DNA of 64,000 nt from Geobacillus thermodenitrificans subsp. thermodenitrificans DSM 465 (GTDB lineage Bacteria > Bacillota > Bacilli > Bacillales > Anoxybacillaceae), in NCBI RefSeq assembly GCF_000496575.1, contig NZ_AYKT01000002.1:248001-312000 (forward strand), read 5' to 3'. Below the pieces are notes generated by a model. That model had not been told where the DNA came from. It did no database searches and saw nothing but the letters and a program-made list of their open reading frames with translations. Of the stretch, positions 16,034-25,758 are shown piece by piece (positions within the stretch are counted from its first letter, which is position 1; each line of letters starts with the position of its first letter). A program made the translations under genes and the position numbers.

Positions 16034-17158
16034 ATGGACAAGCAGCGCTCGGGCATTACGGTGAACATTAACGGACATCCGCAGCCGTTTACGATCAGGC
16101 GCCCATCGGAAGGGAATCAGCCGGACGAGCCTAGGGAGCACCGATCTGAAGAGCGCCCTTCTGCAACTCCCGCCAATGATGGAAAACCGGCCGATCGTCA
16201 TCAAGCGTGTTCGTCTCAAGCGGACGGTCGACAAACGGATGAAAATCAAAGAAACGGTCGGCAAATCGGTGAACAAAAGGCGGAAAAGCAGGCGTTTGAA
16301 ACGGTCAAAGAGGAAGAAGCGGCCGCCCTGGAAGAGGTGGACGAACAAACCATCTCGATTTCAGAAGCGATTCAAAAAAAGAAGAAAGCCGGCCAAAAGC
16401 GGTGGGCGTGGCGATTGCCTCCGCATGCCAAGTCACTGTTTCTAGCGGCGGCGATTGCCGCTTTCGTTGGCATGGCGTTTGGTATGACGATGCTTCGCCT
16501 GATTCCGAAGGAAAAAGCAGAGCCGTCGCCGGCAGCTGAAGCGATGACGGAACTCGCCGAAGCTGGAACAGCGACGGATGGAGAACGTGAGGAAAGTACG
16601 ATACCTGCGCCATTTTCGATCGCAGTGATTCAAGCCGGGGTTTATTCCGACTCTAAGGCAGCCGCACGAGCAGCCAAATCGATTCAAGAAGCGGGCGTGC
16701 CGGTCGTCATTGCCGGCCAGAAGCCGGCGGCGCTCTATATTGCGGTCGGCACGGATAAGGAAGGGTTGCGGGCGGTCAACAACAAATATCGTGAGGCTGT
16801 GCCAAGCACGTACGTGAAGGAGCTGGCGTTTGCTGCCGAAACGAAGGCGCGGTCGGATATCGTACAAAAAGGAGAGAAATTGTACGGAAATATGGCAGCG
16901 CTCTCTGCCGCTTTGCTTGCCGGCAAGGATGCAAGCAAAGAGGAATGGCAAGCGTTGAGCAAGGCGTACGGTTCGTTGGAAAAAAGCAAAGTATCAAACG
17001 ACAAAACGGTTCAAAACTATGTCGAAGCGCTAAAGCAGGCGTATTTGGCGCTTGCCGCCTACAAAGAAAATCAAGACGAAGCGCTGCTTAGCAAAGCCCA
17101 ACAACAGCTGCTTGAGGCGCTAAGCACGTATATGGAACTCGTGCCGTTGCGGAGCTAA
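16034..17158 (+). CDS. spoIIB: Stage II sporulation protein B (SPOR-domain protein)
   Basis: A 374-residue protein. It has a charged, low-complexity cytoplasmic N-terminal half, one membrane segment (about residues 133-157) and an extracytoplasmic SPOR domain (about 190-270, PFSIAVIQAGVYSDSKAAA) that binds septal peptidoglycan. SpoIIB helps thin the septal wall and localise engulfment proteins in sporulation. The frame is open from 15917, but that would translate through the pilus terminator; ATG 16034 after GGTGGTGA gives MDKQRSGITVNING, a typical start. The order with maf, radC and mre matches B. subtilis. Confidence 0.88.
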   Translation: MDKQRSGITVNINGHPQPFTIRRPSEGNQPDEPREHRSEERPSATPANDGKPADRHQACSSQADGRQTDENQRNGRQIGEQKAEKQAFETVKEEEAAALEEVDEQTISISEAIQKKKKAGQKRWAWRLPPHAKSLFLAAAIAAFVGMAFGMTMLRLIPKEKAEPSPAAEAMTELAEAGTATDGEREESTIPAPFSIAVIQAGVYSDSKAAARAAKSIQEAGVPVVIAGQKPAALYIAVGTDKEGLRAVNNKYREAVPSTYVKELAFAAETKARSDIVQKGEKLYGNMAALSAALLAGKDASKEEWQALSKAYGSLEKSKVSNDKTVQNYVEALKQAYLALAAYKENQDEALLSKAQQQLLEALSTYMELVPLRS

Positions 17159-17177
17159 AAACAGGCTCCGTTTTTTC
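17150..17177 (+). terminator. Terminator overlapping the end of spoIIB
   Basis: CGGAGC (17150-17155), the last bases before the TAA stop, pairs with GCTCCG (17165-17170), followed by six T residues. Confidence 0.8.
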
Positions 17178-17202
17178 TTTTTTGCTTCTTGACTGTGGAA
17201 AA

Positions 17203-17231
17203 TTGTCTTCCGGTGAAAAATTTGCTACGAT
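17203..17231 (+). promoter_or_regulatory. Sigma-A-type promoter of maf
   Basis: TTGTCT (17203-17208), a 17-base spacer and TACGAT (17226-17231), placed 45 bases before the maf start and after the spoIIB terminator. Confidence 0.6.
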
Positions 17232-17276
17232 ACAAATGAATCTTCCGAACCGAAGCGAAGGAAAGGAGAATGGTTC

Positions 17277-17858
17277 ATGCCCCCACGGTTAGTACTTGCT
17301 TCCCGCTCCCCGCGCCGCAAACAGCTCCTCGAGATGACCGGTTGGCCGTTCGATGTGCAAGAAAGCCAAGCCGATGAAACGATCGCTCCAGGAACACCTC
17401 CTGAAGAAGCTGTTCAAATGCTTGCCCGCCGGAAAGTCGAGGCGGTCATGCCGTCGATACCCGATGCTTACATTCTCGGGGCTGACACGATGGTTGTGTA
17501 CGGTGATCGCTTTTTAGGGAAGCCGCATACCGCCGAAGAAGCATTTGATATATTGCGCCTTTTGTCTGGGCGGACGCATGATGTGTGGACTGGTGTCGCC
17601 ATTGCAACGCCGAATGGAGAAGTGGTGTCGTTCGCTGAAAAAACGGCGGTGACGTTTTGGGAGTTAAGCGAAGAAGAGATCGCCGCCTACATTGCGACCG
17701 GGGAGCCGATGGACAAGGCAGGGGCGTACGGTATTCAAGGACAGGCCGCCCTGTTTGTCAAACGGATTGAAGGCGATTATTTCAATGTCGTTGGCCTGCC
17801 GCTGTCGCGGACGGTAAGAGAACTGCGCCGATTCGGGTGGCCGTCGTCGGGAGCGTAG
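17277..17858 (+). CDS. maf: Maf-family nucleotide pyrophosphatase
   Basis: A 193-residue cytoplasmic enzyme of the Maf/HAM1 fold that hydrolyses non-canonical or pyrimidine nucleoside triphosphates (dTTP, UTP type). Motifs: [12 protein letters not shown] at the N-terminus, GADTMV near residue 63 and [13 protein letters not shown] near 148. Overproduction in B. subtilis inhibits septum formation. GAAAGGAG precedes ATG 17277. Full length for the family. Confidence 0.93.
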   Translation: MPPRLVLASRSPRRKQLLEMTGWPFDVQESQADETIAPGTPPEEAVQMLARRKVEAVMPSIPDAYILGADTMVVYGDRFLGKPHTAEEAFDILRLLSGRTHDVWTGVAIATPNGEVVSFAEKTAVTFWELSEEEIAAYIATGEPMDKAGAYGIQGQAALFVKRIEGDYFNVVGLPLSRTVRELRRFGWPSSGA

Positions 17859-17973
17859 GCGTGCAAAACGTGGGCGGCTGGCCGCTCTTTGGGCAGGCCC
17901 AAAAAGCGTCCCTAAGCGGTGTTTGCTCCTCAATTGAAGGGGAGACGATGATCACAAAAAAAGGGGAGATACG

Positions 17974-18654
17974 ATGACGTGGATGATTCGTGACGTGCCG
18001 AAAGACAGCCGGCCGCGTGAACGGTTGCTGGCATCCGGGCCGGAAAGCTTATCCGATCATGAGTTATTGGCGATTTTGCTGCGCACCGGGACGAAAGACG
18101 AGTCAGTCGTGCAGCTCGCCCAGCGTGTTCTCCAGCATTTTGAAGGGCTGAGGCTGCTGAAAGACGCGACGGTTGAAGAAATGACCAGCATTAAAGGAAT
18201 TGGCCCGACGAAAGCGGTGCAAATTTTAGCCGCGCTTGAGCTTGGCCGGCGCATTCACCAGTCCGGCTACAATGACCGCTATGTCATCCGTTGTCCGGAG
18301 GACGGAGCCAAATACGTGATGGAAGATATGCGCTTTTTATCGCAAGAACATTTTGTTGCCATTTATTTGAATACGAAAAACCAAGTCATCCACCGCAAAG
18401 CGGTATTCATCGGAAGTTTAAACGCCTCAATTGTCCATCCACGCGAAGTGTTTAAAGAGGCGATCAAACGATCCGCCGCCTCGGTCATTTGCGTGCATAA
18501 TCACCCCTCTGGCGATCCGACCCCAAGCCGTGAAGACATCGATGTCACAAAACGGCTCGCTGAATGCGGACGCATTATCGGCATCGAACTCTTGGATCAT
18601 CTCATTATCGGCGACCAAAAATTCATCAGTTTGAAAGAAAAAGGATACGTCTAA
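17974..18654 (+). CDS. radC: RadC-family JAB/MPN-domain protein
   Basis: A 226-residue protein of the UPF0758/RadC family. The N-terminal third has a helix-hairpin-helix (SIKGIGPTKAVQILAALELG), and the C-terminal JAMM motif HNHPSGDPTPSREDID carries the expected His-x-His and Asp metal ligands. Despite its name, a DNA-repair role has been questioned, and the function is not settled. GGGGAG precedes ATG 17974. It sits between maf and mreB as in B. subtilis. Confidence 0.92.
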   Translation: MTWMIRDVPKDSRPRERLLASGPESLSDHELLAILLRTGTKDESVVQLAQRVLQHFEGLRLLKDATVEEMTSIKGIGPTKAVQILAALELGRRIHQSGYNDRYVIRCPEDGAKYVMEDMRFLSQEHFVAIYLNTKNQVIHRKAVFIGSLNASIVHPREVFKEAIKRSAASVICVHNHPSGDPTPSREDIDVTKRLAECGRIIGIELLDHLIIGDQKFISLKEKGYV

Positions 18655-18657
18655 CGG

Positions 18658-18686
18658 TTCTCATTTTTTGTCGAATCAGGTATAAT
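18658..18686 (+). promoter_or_regulatory. Probable promoter of the mre-min operon
   Basis: TATAAT at 18681-18686 with TTCTCA 17 bases upstream (18658-18663). It lies in the 157-base gap before mreB; the -35 is weak. Confidence 0.5.
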
Positions 18687-18742
18687 ATCAATTATGAGTT
18701 TTTCTGAATCTGCTTGGGCGGTGCTGTACAACTTATAAATGA

Positions 18743-19834
<1,092 letters not shown>

Positions 19835-19854
19835 CAGTAAGAAGGTGCTGACGC

Positions 19855-20721
19855 ATGTCACAGTTTTTTGGAAATAAGCGCCTCATTTTTTTGCTTGTCA
19901 GCATTGTCATTCTTGTCATGTTGATCGGTTTTTCGTTGCGCAACCGTGAGGAACTGACATGGCCAGAGCAGTTTATTAAAGACACTGCTGGGGGTATTCA
20001 GCTTCTGTTTGAGAAGCCCGCACAGTTTGTCGCGGGCTTCTTTGAAAATGTGAACGACCTCCGCCATACATATGAGGAAAACGAGGTATTGAAAGCAAGA
20101 CTTGAGGAATATACGGCACTGCAGACAGAGGTCGAGGCGCTGCGCCAGGAAAATGAGCGGCTGCGCGAGCTGCTTGATAAAAAGGAGAGCTTGCGCGACT
20201 TTATTCCGATTCAGGCAACAGTGATCGGGAGAAACCCGGAGCGTTGGCGGGAGACGATCATTGTCAACAAAGGAATTCAGCACGGGGTCAAAAAAGATAT
20301 GGCGGTCATTACCCCGGCCGGGCTTGTCGGCAAGGTGCAGCACGCTTCCCAATTTACGTCCACGGTGCAACTGTTAAGCGCGCTTGATCAAAACAACCGC
20401 ATTTCCGCCTACGTCCAAGGGAATGAAAATGTATTTGGGTTAATCGAAGGGTACGATGAAAAGCGGCGTGAACTAGTGCTCGGCGAAATTCCGATTGATG
20501 CCGAAGTGAAAAAAAAGCAAAAAGTGTTGACTTCCGGCCTCGGTGGTGTGTTTCCGAAAGGATTGCCGATCGGCGAAGTGACCGAGGTCAAACCAGATCA
20601 GTACGGACTGACGCAAATCGTCTATGTCAAACCGTTTGCCAACTTGTATGATATTGACGATGTAATGATTGTGAAACGAAAAATCGATAAGACACTGCAA
20701 GAAGAGGAGGAGGCAAAGTGA
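19855..20721 (+). CDS. mreC: Rod-shape protein MreC
   Basis: A 288-residue bitopic membrane protein: cytoplasmic tail, membrane segment (about 9-24), a coiled coil (about 65-115, leucine- and glutamate-rich) and an extracytoplasmic beta-barrel domain. MreC scaffolds the elongasome together with MreB and MreD. It overlaps mreD by four bases (GTGA). Confidence 0.95.
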   Translation: MSQFFGNKRLIFLLVSIVILVMLIGFSLRNREELTWPEQFIKDTAGGIQLLFEKPAQFVAGFFENVNDLRHTYEENEVLKARLEEYTALQTEVEALRQENERLRELLDKKESLRDFIPIQATVIGRNPERWRETIIVNKGIQHGVKKDMAVITPAGLVGKVQHASQFTSTVQLLSALDQNNRISAYVQGNENVFGLIEGYDEKRRELVLGEIPIDAEVKKKQKVLTSGLGGVFPKGLPIGEVTEVKPDQYGLTQIVYVKPFANLYDIDDVMIVKRKIDKTLQEEEEAK

Positions 20722-21236
20722 AAAAGTGGCAGCTCCCTTTCCTTGCGGTGTTATGTTTTGTCAGCGAAAGCATTTTTGTTGATGTATGGCCGAAGGGTGA
20801 CTTATATATTCGCTATTTTTTTGTGCCCCGTTTTTTTCTCGTTTTTTTAGTGCTAATGGCTGTTTACCTTGGCGGGACGCGGGCGATGGGCTACGGCTTC
20901 ATTTTCGGGTTCTTATATGATTGCATCTATACGGAACTGCTCGGTGTTAACGCCTTTGCCTATACGCTCATCGCCTATATAGCGGGCAAAGCAACAAAAT
21001 GGTTTCACCAGAGCTGGGCGGTTGCGTTTTTGTTATCGGTGTTGGCTATTGCCCTGCTTGACAGTTATGTGTACGGCATTCAGCTGTTGATCGGGCGGAC
21101 AGATTGGTCGTTTTCTGTTTTTTGGGATCGCCGGTTATGGCCGACGCTGCTGTTAAACATCGCATTTTTGCTCATCTTCTCGTACCCGCTCGGACGGTGG
21201 CTGACCAAAATTCGCCGATTGGAGCAGGAAGAATAA
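20718..21236 (+). CDS. mreD: Rod-shape protein MreD
   Basis: A 172-residue, highly hydrophobic protein with about five membrane segments, the partner of MreC in the elongation machinery. GTG start inside the mreC stop region (GTGA) with AAGAGGAGGA as ribosome site. Confidence 0.92.
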   Translation: MKKWQLPFLAVLCFVSESIFVDVWPKGDLYIRYFFVPRFFLVFLVLMAVYLGGTRAMGYGFIFGFLYDCIYTELLGVNAFAYTLIAYIAGKATKWFHQSWAVAFLLSVLAIALLDSYVYGIQLLIGRTDWSFSVFWDRRLWPTLLLNIAFLLIFSYPLGRWLTKIRRLEQEE

Positions 21237-21285
21237 AAGAGGAAAAACGGCCCGTTCTGTAGAATTATTCGTTGGGGTGAACGTT

Positions 21286-21969
21286 GTGGCAAAACAAAAG
21301 CAGCAGTACGTGACGATTAAAGGGACGAAAGATGGGCTGACGCTGTATCTTGATGACCGCTGCTCGTACGATGATTTAATGAAAGAAATTGAGGAGCGTC
21401 TCGTCAAACGCTCCAGCGTCGCGGCCAACAGCCCGCTCGTCTCCGTTCATCTGAAAGTTGGAAATCGCTACTTAACGCCCGCCCAAGAGGAGGAGTTGCG
21501 AGCGCTCATCCGCCGTTCGAAAAACTTGGTCGTCGATTCGATCGAGAGCAATGTGATATCGAAAGCAGAAGCGATCGAATGGGTACAGAAAACGGAAATC
21601 GTCACTGTCTCGCGCATTGTTCGTTCCGGGCAAGTGCTTCACGTCGAGGGGGATTTGCTGCTGCTCGGTGATGTGAACCCCGGTGGAACGGTGATTGCCG
21701 GAGGCAACATTTTCATCCTCGGCGCCTTGCGCGGCATCGCCCATGCTGGATACGCTGGGAATAAAGAGGCGATCATTGCCGCGTCAGTGATGAAGCCGAT
21801 GCAGCTGCGCATCGGCGATGTCATGAATCGTGCTCCCGATTACAAAACGGACGAAAGAAATGAAATGGAATGTGCTTATATTAATGAACATAATCAAATT
21901 GTTGTTGACCGCCTGCAGCTGCTCATGCATTTGCGGCCGAATTTGACGCGCTTAGAAAGGAGAATGTAA
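21286..21969 (+). CDS. minC: Septum-site inhibitor MinC
   Basis: A 227-residue inhibitor of FtsZ polymerisation. The C-terminal half is the beta-helix MinC domain ([19 protein letters not shown], about 127-145), which binds MinD and self-associates. GTG 21286 is chosen over the in-frame GTG 21277 because GGGGTGA at 21274-21280 is then a proper ribosome site and the protein starts like B. subtilis MinC ([11 protein letters not shown]). It is transcribed with mreBCD and minD. Confidence 0.93.
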   Translation: MAKQKQQYVTIKGTKDGLTLYLDDRCSYDDLMKEIEERLVKRSSVAANSPLVSVHLKVGNRYLTPAQEEELRALIRRSKNLVVDSIESNVISKAEAIEWVQKTEIVTVSRIVRSGQVLHVEGDLLLLGDVNPGGTVIAGGNIFILGALRGIAHAGYAGNKEAIIAASVMKPMQLRIGDVMNRAPDYKTDERNEMECAYINEHNQIVVDRLQLLMHLRPNLTRLERRM

Positions 21970-21971
21970 CC

Positions 21972-22775
21972 GTGGGAGAAGCGATCGTCATTACTTCCGG
22001 GAAGGGCGGTGTCGGCAAAACGACGACGACCGCGAACCTTGGGACGGCCCTCGCCATTTTGGGGAAGCGGGTGTGCCTCGTCGATACGGACATCGGGCTG
22101 CGCAACCTTGATGTCGTGTTGGGGCTTGAAAACCGAATTATTTATGATTTAGTGGATGTCGTTGAAGGACGCTGTACGGTACAAAAAGCGCTTGTCAAAG
22201 ATAAGCGGTTCGATAACCATTTGTATTTGCTGCCGGCGGCGCAAACGAGCGATAAGTCGGCGGTCAATCCGGAACAGATGAAAGAGATGATCGAGCAGCT
22301 GAAGCAAGAATACGATTATGTGCTCATCGACTGTCCAGCCGGCATTGAGCAAGGCTACCGCAATGCCGTCGCCGGTGCGGATGAGGCGATCGTCGTCACG
22401 ACACCGGAAGTATCGGCCGTTCGCGATGCGGATCGCATCATCGGCCTGCTTGAAGCGGAAGAGCACGTCAAGCCGCCACGCCTCATCATCAATCGCATTC
22501 GCAGCAATATGGTGAAAAACGGAGATATGTTGGATGTTGATGAAATTGTCATGCACTTATCGATTGAGCTGCTCGGCATTATCGTCGACGATGAAAACGT
22601 GATCAAAGCGTCTAACCGCGGCGAGCCGATCGTCCTTGACCCGAACAGCAAAGCGTCAATCGCTTACCGCAACATCGCGCGCCGTATTCTTGGCGAGTCA
22701 GTGCCGTTGCCGCCGCTTGAGGAAGAAGAGAAAGGACTGTTCTCTAAGATTCGGAAAATCTTTAGTTTGAAATAG
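21972..22775 (+). CDS. minD: Septum-site ATPase MinD
   Basis: A 267-residue deviant Walker ATPase. SGKGGVGKTTTTANLG is near the N-terminus, LIDCPAGIEQG near 118, and the C-terminal amphipathic helix (FSKIRKIFSL) binds membrane. It recruits MinC to block polar division. GTG start two bases after the minC stop; GAAAGGAG as ribosome site. A clear terminator follows. Confidence 0.96.
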   Translation: MGEAIVITSGKGGVGKTTTTANLGTALAILGKRVCLVDTDIGLRNLDVVLGLENRIIYDLVDVVEGRCTVQKALVKDKRFDNHLYLLPAAQTSDKSAVNPEQMKEMIEQLKQEYDYVLIDCPAGIEQGYRNAVAGADEAIVVTTPEVSAVRDADRIIGLLEAEEHVKPPRLIINRIRSNMVKNGDMLDVDEIVMHLSIELLGIIVDDENVIKASNRGEPIVLDPNSKASIAYRNIARRILGESVPLPPLEEEEKGLFSKIRKIFSLK

Positions 22776-22781
22776 AGGAAT

Positions 22782-22816
22782 GGGGCAATTCCGAGGGGAA
22801 ATTGCCCTTTTTGTTT
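22782..22816 (+). terminator. Terminator of the mre-min operon
   Basis: GGGCAATT (22783-22790) pairs with AATTGCCC (22800-22807), followed by TTTTTGTTTT. Confidence 0.9.
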
Positions 22817-22930
22817 TGCTCATCGTTCGAGGAAGGCTCCGGCATACAGCGGCTCAGCATGAGAGAATATGGGGGTAAAAGGAAAACCCAAAAGGCCGTT
22901 TGCCCTCAACAAAACATCAGATATAGACTG

Positions 22931-22976
22931 ACGGATTCGTTTGATATGTGTATACGGATTCGTTTGATATGTGTAT
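22931..22976. repeat. Two exact tandem copies of a 23-bp unit
   Basis: The unit at 22931-22953 (core GGATTCGTTTGATATGTG) is repeated without change at 22954-22976. No coding frame explains it. Confidence 0.9.
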
Positions 22977-22988
22977 ATGGTGGTAGAA

Positions 22989-23024
22989 AGGGTGTCTCGT
23001 TGCTTTAGAGACGCCCTCTTTTTT
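22989..23024 (+). terminator. Second terminator-like hairpin
   Basis: AGGGTGTCTC (22989-22998) pairs with GAGACGCCCT (23008-23017) through one wobble pair, followed by CTTTTTT. With no gene between it and the minD terminator, it may end a short RNA that starts in between. Confidence 0.65.
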
Positions 23025-23167
23025 ATAATGCTGCAAGTATTTTAGTAAGGTGGATGGGGAACATGATGCAAACAAGGCTTCTTAGAAAATAGTTAGGATG
23101 TAAACACGTCCGTCTTTGGAAGCGAGGAGCCTTGGCCATAGAGATGGGCTCGGTGAAAAACGCTTGT

Positions 23168-23196
23168 TCATATTCAATGAGGTTGTCTCATAAATT
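23168..23196 (+). promoter_or_regulatory. Sigma-E-type promoter of spoIVFA-spoIVFB
   Basis: TCATATT (23168-23174), a 14-base spacer and CATAAATT (23189-23196). This is close to the mother-cell sigma-E consensus (ATATT, about 14 bases, CATACAnT), and the B. subtilis spoIVF operon is known to be sigma-E dependent. It lies 37 bases before the chosen start codon. Confidence 0.7.
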
Positions 23197-23232
23197 AGTA
23201 CAAACGTTGTTAGAAAGGTGGAGGGGGGACGT

Positions 23233-24000
23233 ATGGACCGACGCATTCGAGAGATGAAAAAGCGAATTGAAAAGCGGCGAAAAGAGCGCCAATATCAATC
23301 AAAAAAGCGAAAGGAGCCGGTGTGGGGGATAGCGGACGAGGAACGGTACGGGCTGCCGGTCGTCACGTATGACCGCTATTCGTTTGAATCAGAGTCCCAT
23401 CCGCTGTTCCGCAAAGAGTGGTTTCTTTTTAAAACGCTCATCGCCGCCTGTCTCGTGTTAGTGACCGCCATTTTGTTCAGGCATCCATCCGCTTCGCTTG
23501 AACCGGCACGGCAGTTTGTCGTGCGGACGATGGAAACAGAATTTCAGTTTGCGGCTGTTTCGGCTTGGTATGAAAACATGTTCGGCGAGCCGCTCGCCTT
23601 TTTTGCGCCAAAAAAAGGGACAAAAACGGAAATAGCGTCCTCATACGCGGTGCCAGTTTCCGGTCGAGTGCTTGAAAGCTTTGACGAAAATGGTCAAGGG
23701 GTGATGATCGAAACAGAGAGTGAGGCGAAAGTCGAAGCGATGAAAGAAGGGATCGTCACGTTTGCCGGCACGAAGGAGAAGCTCGGAAAAACGGTCATCA
23801 TTCAGCATGCGGATGGCAGTGAGACGTGGTATGGCCATTTAGGCACCATTTCGGTGAAGCTGTACGATTTTATCGAGATGGGAAAAGAAGTCGGTACCGC
23901 CCAGGCGAGTGATAAAGAAAAACAGAAAGGGTTGTTTTATTTTGCCATTAAGCAAGGGGAGCAATTTATCGATCCGATCCAGGTGATCTCCTTTGAATAA
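23233..24000 (+). CDS. spoIVFA: Stage IV sporulation protein FA
   Basis: A 255-residue membrane protein of the forespore outer membrane that holds and stabilises the SpoIVFB protease. The N-terminus is very basic, one membrane segment lies near residues 75-95, and the C-terminal third is a LytM/M23-like fold (VTFAGTKEKLGKTVIIQHAD, then WYGHLG). It lacks a full set of metal ligands, so it is not expected to be a peptidase. ATG 23233 follows GGAGGGGGG; GTG 23218 lies inside that region and is rejected. The 3' end overlaps spoIVFB by 8 bases. Confidence 0.9.
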   Translation: MDRRIREMKKRIEKRRKERQYQSKKRKEPVWGIADEERYGLPVVTYDRYSFESESHPLFRKEWFLFKTLIAACLVLVTAILFRHPSASLEPARQFVVRTMETEFQFAAVSAWYENMFGEPLAFFAPKKGTKTEIASSYAVPVSGRVLESFDENGQGVMIETESEAKVEAMKEGIVTFAGTKEKLGKTVIIQHADGSETWYGHLGTISVKLYDFIEMGKEVGTAQASDKEKQKGLFYFAIKQGEQFIDPIQVISFE

Positions 24001-24853
24001 GTATCTAGGGCTGCTTGGAAAGTTGCACGTTCATCCGTTATTATGGCTGATCGGCGGCATGGCGGTATTGACTGCCCATTTTAAGCAGCTTTGTTTGCTG
24101 TTTTTTATCGTTCTTGTCCATGAACTTGGCCATGCGGTGGCAGCGGCGTTTTTTTCTTGGCGGATAAAGAGGATTTTGTTGCTGCCGTTCGGCGGAGTGG
24201 CAGAAGTAGAAGAGCATGGAAACCGTCCATTCCGCGAAGAATGGATTGTCACGCTCGCCGGACCGGCACAGCATCTTTGGTTGACAACGGCTGCGTTTTT
24301 TTTGTGGAAGGCGGGCTGGATGGATGACGGGAGTTGGGAATTGTTTTTCCGTTATAACGTGGCTGTTTTTAGTTTAAATTTGCTGCCGATCTGGCCGCTT
24401 GACGGCGGTAAACTGCTGTTTTTGCTGTTGTCGTATCACCGTCCGTTCAGCGAGGCGCACCGGAAGATGGTTGCGATATCAGCGGCTGTGCTGGCGGCCA
24501 GTATCATCCTTTTGCTTGTATTCATGCCACGTCAGCTTGATTTATGGACGATTGCAGTCTTTTTGGCGTATGCGCTTTGGCAAGAGAAAAAACAACATCC
24601 ATATATTGTTATGCGCTTTTTGCTTGAGCGGTATTACGGGAAAAAGGGGGATTACGCAAGGCTGCAGACGATCACCGCCCCAGCGGACGAGCGCATCTCT
24701 GCTGTGCTGCAACGCTTTTATCGCGGCCAAAAACATGCGATCGTCGTCGTCCGCAATGGACGCGAACGGACGGCGCTTGATGAAAACGAACTGTTGCACG
24801 CATTTTTTGCTGAAAAGCGGACTGATGCGCCGCTTGGCGCTCTCATTTATTGA
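23993..24853 (+). CDS. spoIVFB: Intramembrane metalloprotease SpoIVFB (pro-sigma-K processing)
   Basis: A 286-residue site-2-type protease that cleaves pro-sigma-K in the mother cell. The zinc motif HELGH is at residues 43-47 and the third ligand is in LPIWPLDGGK near residue 137. Five or six membrane segments precede a cytoplasmic CBS-like tail (about 200-286). The TTG start is inside the end of spoIVFA, so the complex partners are coupled. The prolines and tryptophan before the LDGG aspartate follow the SpoIVFB variant of the usual NPDG motif. Confidence 0.93.
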   Translation: MNKYLGLLGKLHVHPLLWLIGGMAVLTAHFKQLCLLFFIVLVHELGHAVAAAFFSWRIKRILLLPFGGVAEVEEHGNRPFREEWIVTLAGPAQHLWLTTAAFFLWKAGWMDDGSWELFFRYNVAVFSLNLLPIWPLDGGKLLFLLLSYHRPFSEAHRKMVAISAAVLAASIILLLVFMPRQLDLWTIAVFLAYALWQEKKQHPYIVMRFLLERYYGKKGDYARLQTITAPADERISAVLQRFYRGQKHAIVVVRNGRERTALDENELLHAFFAEKRTDAPLGALIY

Positions 24854-24905
24854 TGACGGCTGGCCGTTTGAACCGTTTCATTCCCCTCTGGGGAGAAGAT
24901 TGCGG

Positions 24906-24934
24906 TTGACGGCCGGTCGTTTGTATGTTACTAT
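24906..24934 (+). promoter_or_regulatory. Sigma-A promoter of rplU
   Basis: TTGACG (24906-24911), a 17-base spacer and TACTAT (24929-24934), between spoIVFB and the L21 leader. Confidence 0.7.
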
Positions 24935-24940
24935 AGTTAA

Positions 24941-25090
24941 CGTTGTAGACTTTTTGTCCCTTAATAGCAGGGACAAAAGAGGGCGGCTGTCGCAAAAAGA
25001 CGCACCCGTACTACAACCGCTCAGCGCGGGTTGTGAAGTGTTCCGGTTGGAACCGCCTTGACGCTGGCGAGTCTGAGTTCATAAAGGAGG
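24941..25090 (+). ncRNA. Ribosomal protein L21 leader
   Basis: The roughly 150-base transcribed leader before rplU has several hairpins: TTTTGTCCC/GGGACAAAA (near 24951-24978), ACAACC/GGGTTGT (25013-25034), GTTCC/GGAAC (25041-25054) and CGCC/GGCG (25056-25071). In Bacillus this position carries the L21 leader, thought to mediate autogenous control by the ribosomal protein. The call is by position and structure. Confidence 0.75.
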
Positions 25091-25098
25091 TGCGAGGC

Positions 25099-25407
25099 AT
25101 GTACGCAATTATCGAAACTGGCGGTAAACAATTGAAAGTACAAGAAGGCCAAGAAATTTACATTGAAAAATTGGATGCTAATGAAGGCGATACGGTGACG
25201 TTTGACAAAGTGCTGTTCGTCGGCGGGGAAACGGTGAAAATCGGAAACCCGACAGTCGAAGGTGCGACGGTTACGGCGAAAGTGCAAAAGCACGGCCGAC
25301 AAAAGAAAATTATCGTCTTCAAATATAAAGCGAAAAAGAACTATCGCCGCAAACAAGGCCACCGTCAGCCATATACGAAAGTCGTCATCGAAAAAATCAA
25401 CGCGTAA
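25099..25407 (+). CDS. rplU: 50S ribosomal protein L21
   Basis: A 102-residue protein starting [15 protein letters not shown] behind AAAGGAGG, and ending with the conserved basic block [17 protein letters not shown] that contacts 23S rRNA. Full length. The open frame extends upstream into the leader, but without a ribosome site. The protease gene prp begins four bases after its stop, and rpmA follows. Confidence 0.98.
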   Translation: MYAIIETGGKQLKVQEGQEIYIEKLDANEGDTVTFDKVLFVGGETVKIGNPTVEGATVTAKVQKHGRQKKIIVFKYKAKKNYRRKQGHRQPYTKVVIEKINA

Positions 25408-25410
25408 GCG

Positions 25411-25743
25411 ATGATCCGCGTCACGATTGAACGGGAAGCGGACGGCCGCATTCGCGCGTTTACGATGGATGGGCACGCCGAGTTTGCCAAGCGCGGGCAA
25501 GATATCGTATGTGCCGGCGCTTCGGCCGTCTCGTTTGGCACCATCAATGCCATCGAGGCGCTCACCGGCGTTCGCCCGCACGTTTCGCTTGGCCAAGACG
25601 GAGGCTATCTTCGCTGTGAGCTTCCGAAGTTGGAAGAAGCAGCGACGGCAGAGAAAGTGCAATTATTGTTGGAAGCGATGGTCGTCTCGTTAAAGACGAT
25701 CGAACGCGATTACGGGAAGTTTATCCGCGTGACATCTATCTAG
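25411..25743 (+). CDS. prp: Ribosomal-processing cysteine protease Prp
   Basis: A 110-residue protein (YsxB in B. subtilis) with catalytic histidine 22 (MDGHAEFA) and cysteine 34 (DIVCAGASA), exactly the spacing known for Prp. Prp removes the N-terminal extension of ribosomal protein L27. The L27 encoded next has such an extension, so substrate and enzyme are adjacent. It lies between rplU and rpmA as in other Firmicutes. Confidence 0.95.
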   Translation: MIRVTIEREADGRIRAFTMDGHAEFAKRGQDIVCAGASAVSFGTINAIEALTGVRPHVSLGQDGGYLRCELPKLEEAATAEKVQLLLEAMVVSLKTIERDYGKFIRVTSI

Positions 25744-25758
25744 CAGGAGGTGACTGCT

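Larger units (their letters stand above)
22817..23167. other. Non-coding stretch between minD and spoIVFA
   Basis: No convincing gene is seen. The stretch holds a two-copy tandem repeat (22931-22976), a second terminator-like hairpin (22989-23024) and about 140 bases with nothing recognisable, and ends at the spoIVFA promoter. Confidence 0.6.

Noticed and set aside
22802-23008. A 68-codon frame between minD and spoIVFA
   Set aside because: It begins in the minD terminator and runs through the tandem repeat; not protein-like.
23168-23196. Insertion-sequence end (GTTGTCTCATAA pattern)
   Set aside because: The same bases fit a sigma-E promoter with correct spacing to spoIVFA.
24399-25061. Open frame overlapping spoIVFB and the L21 leader
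   Set aside because: It has no ribosome site, lies in another frame of spoIVFB and crosses the rplU promoter and leader.
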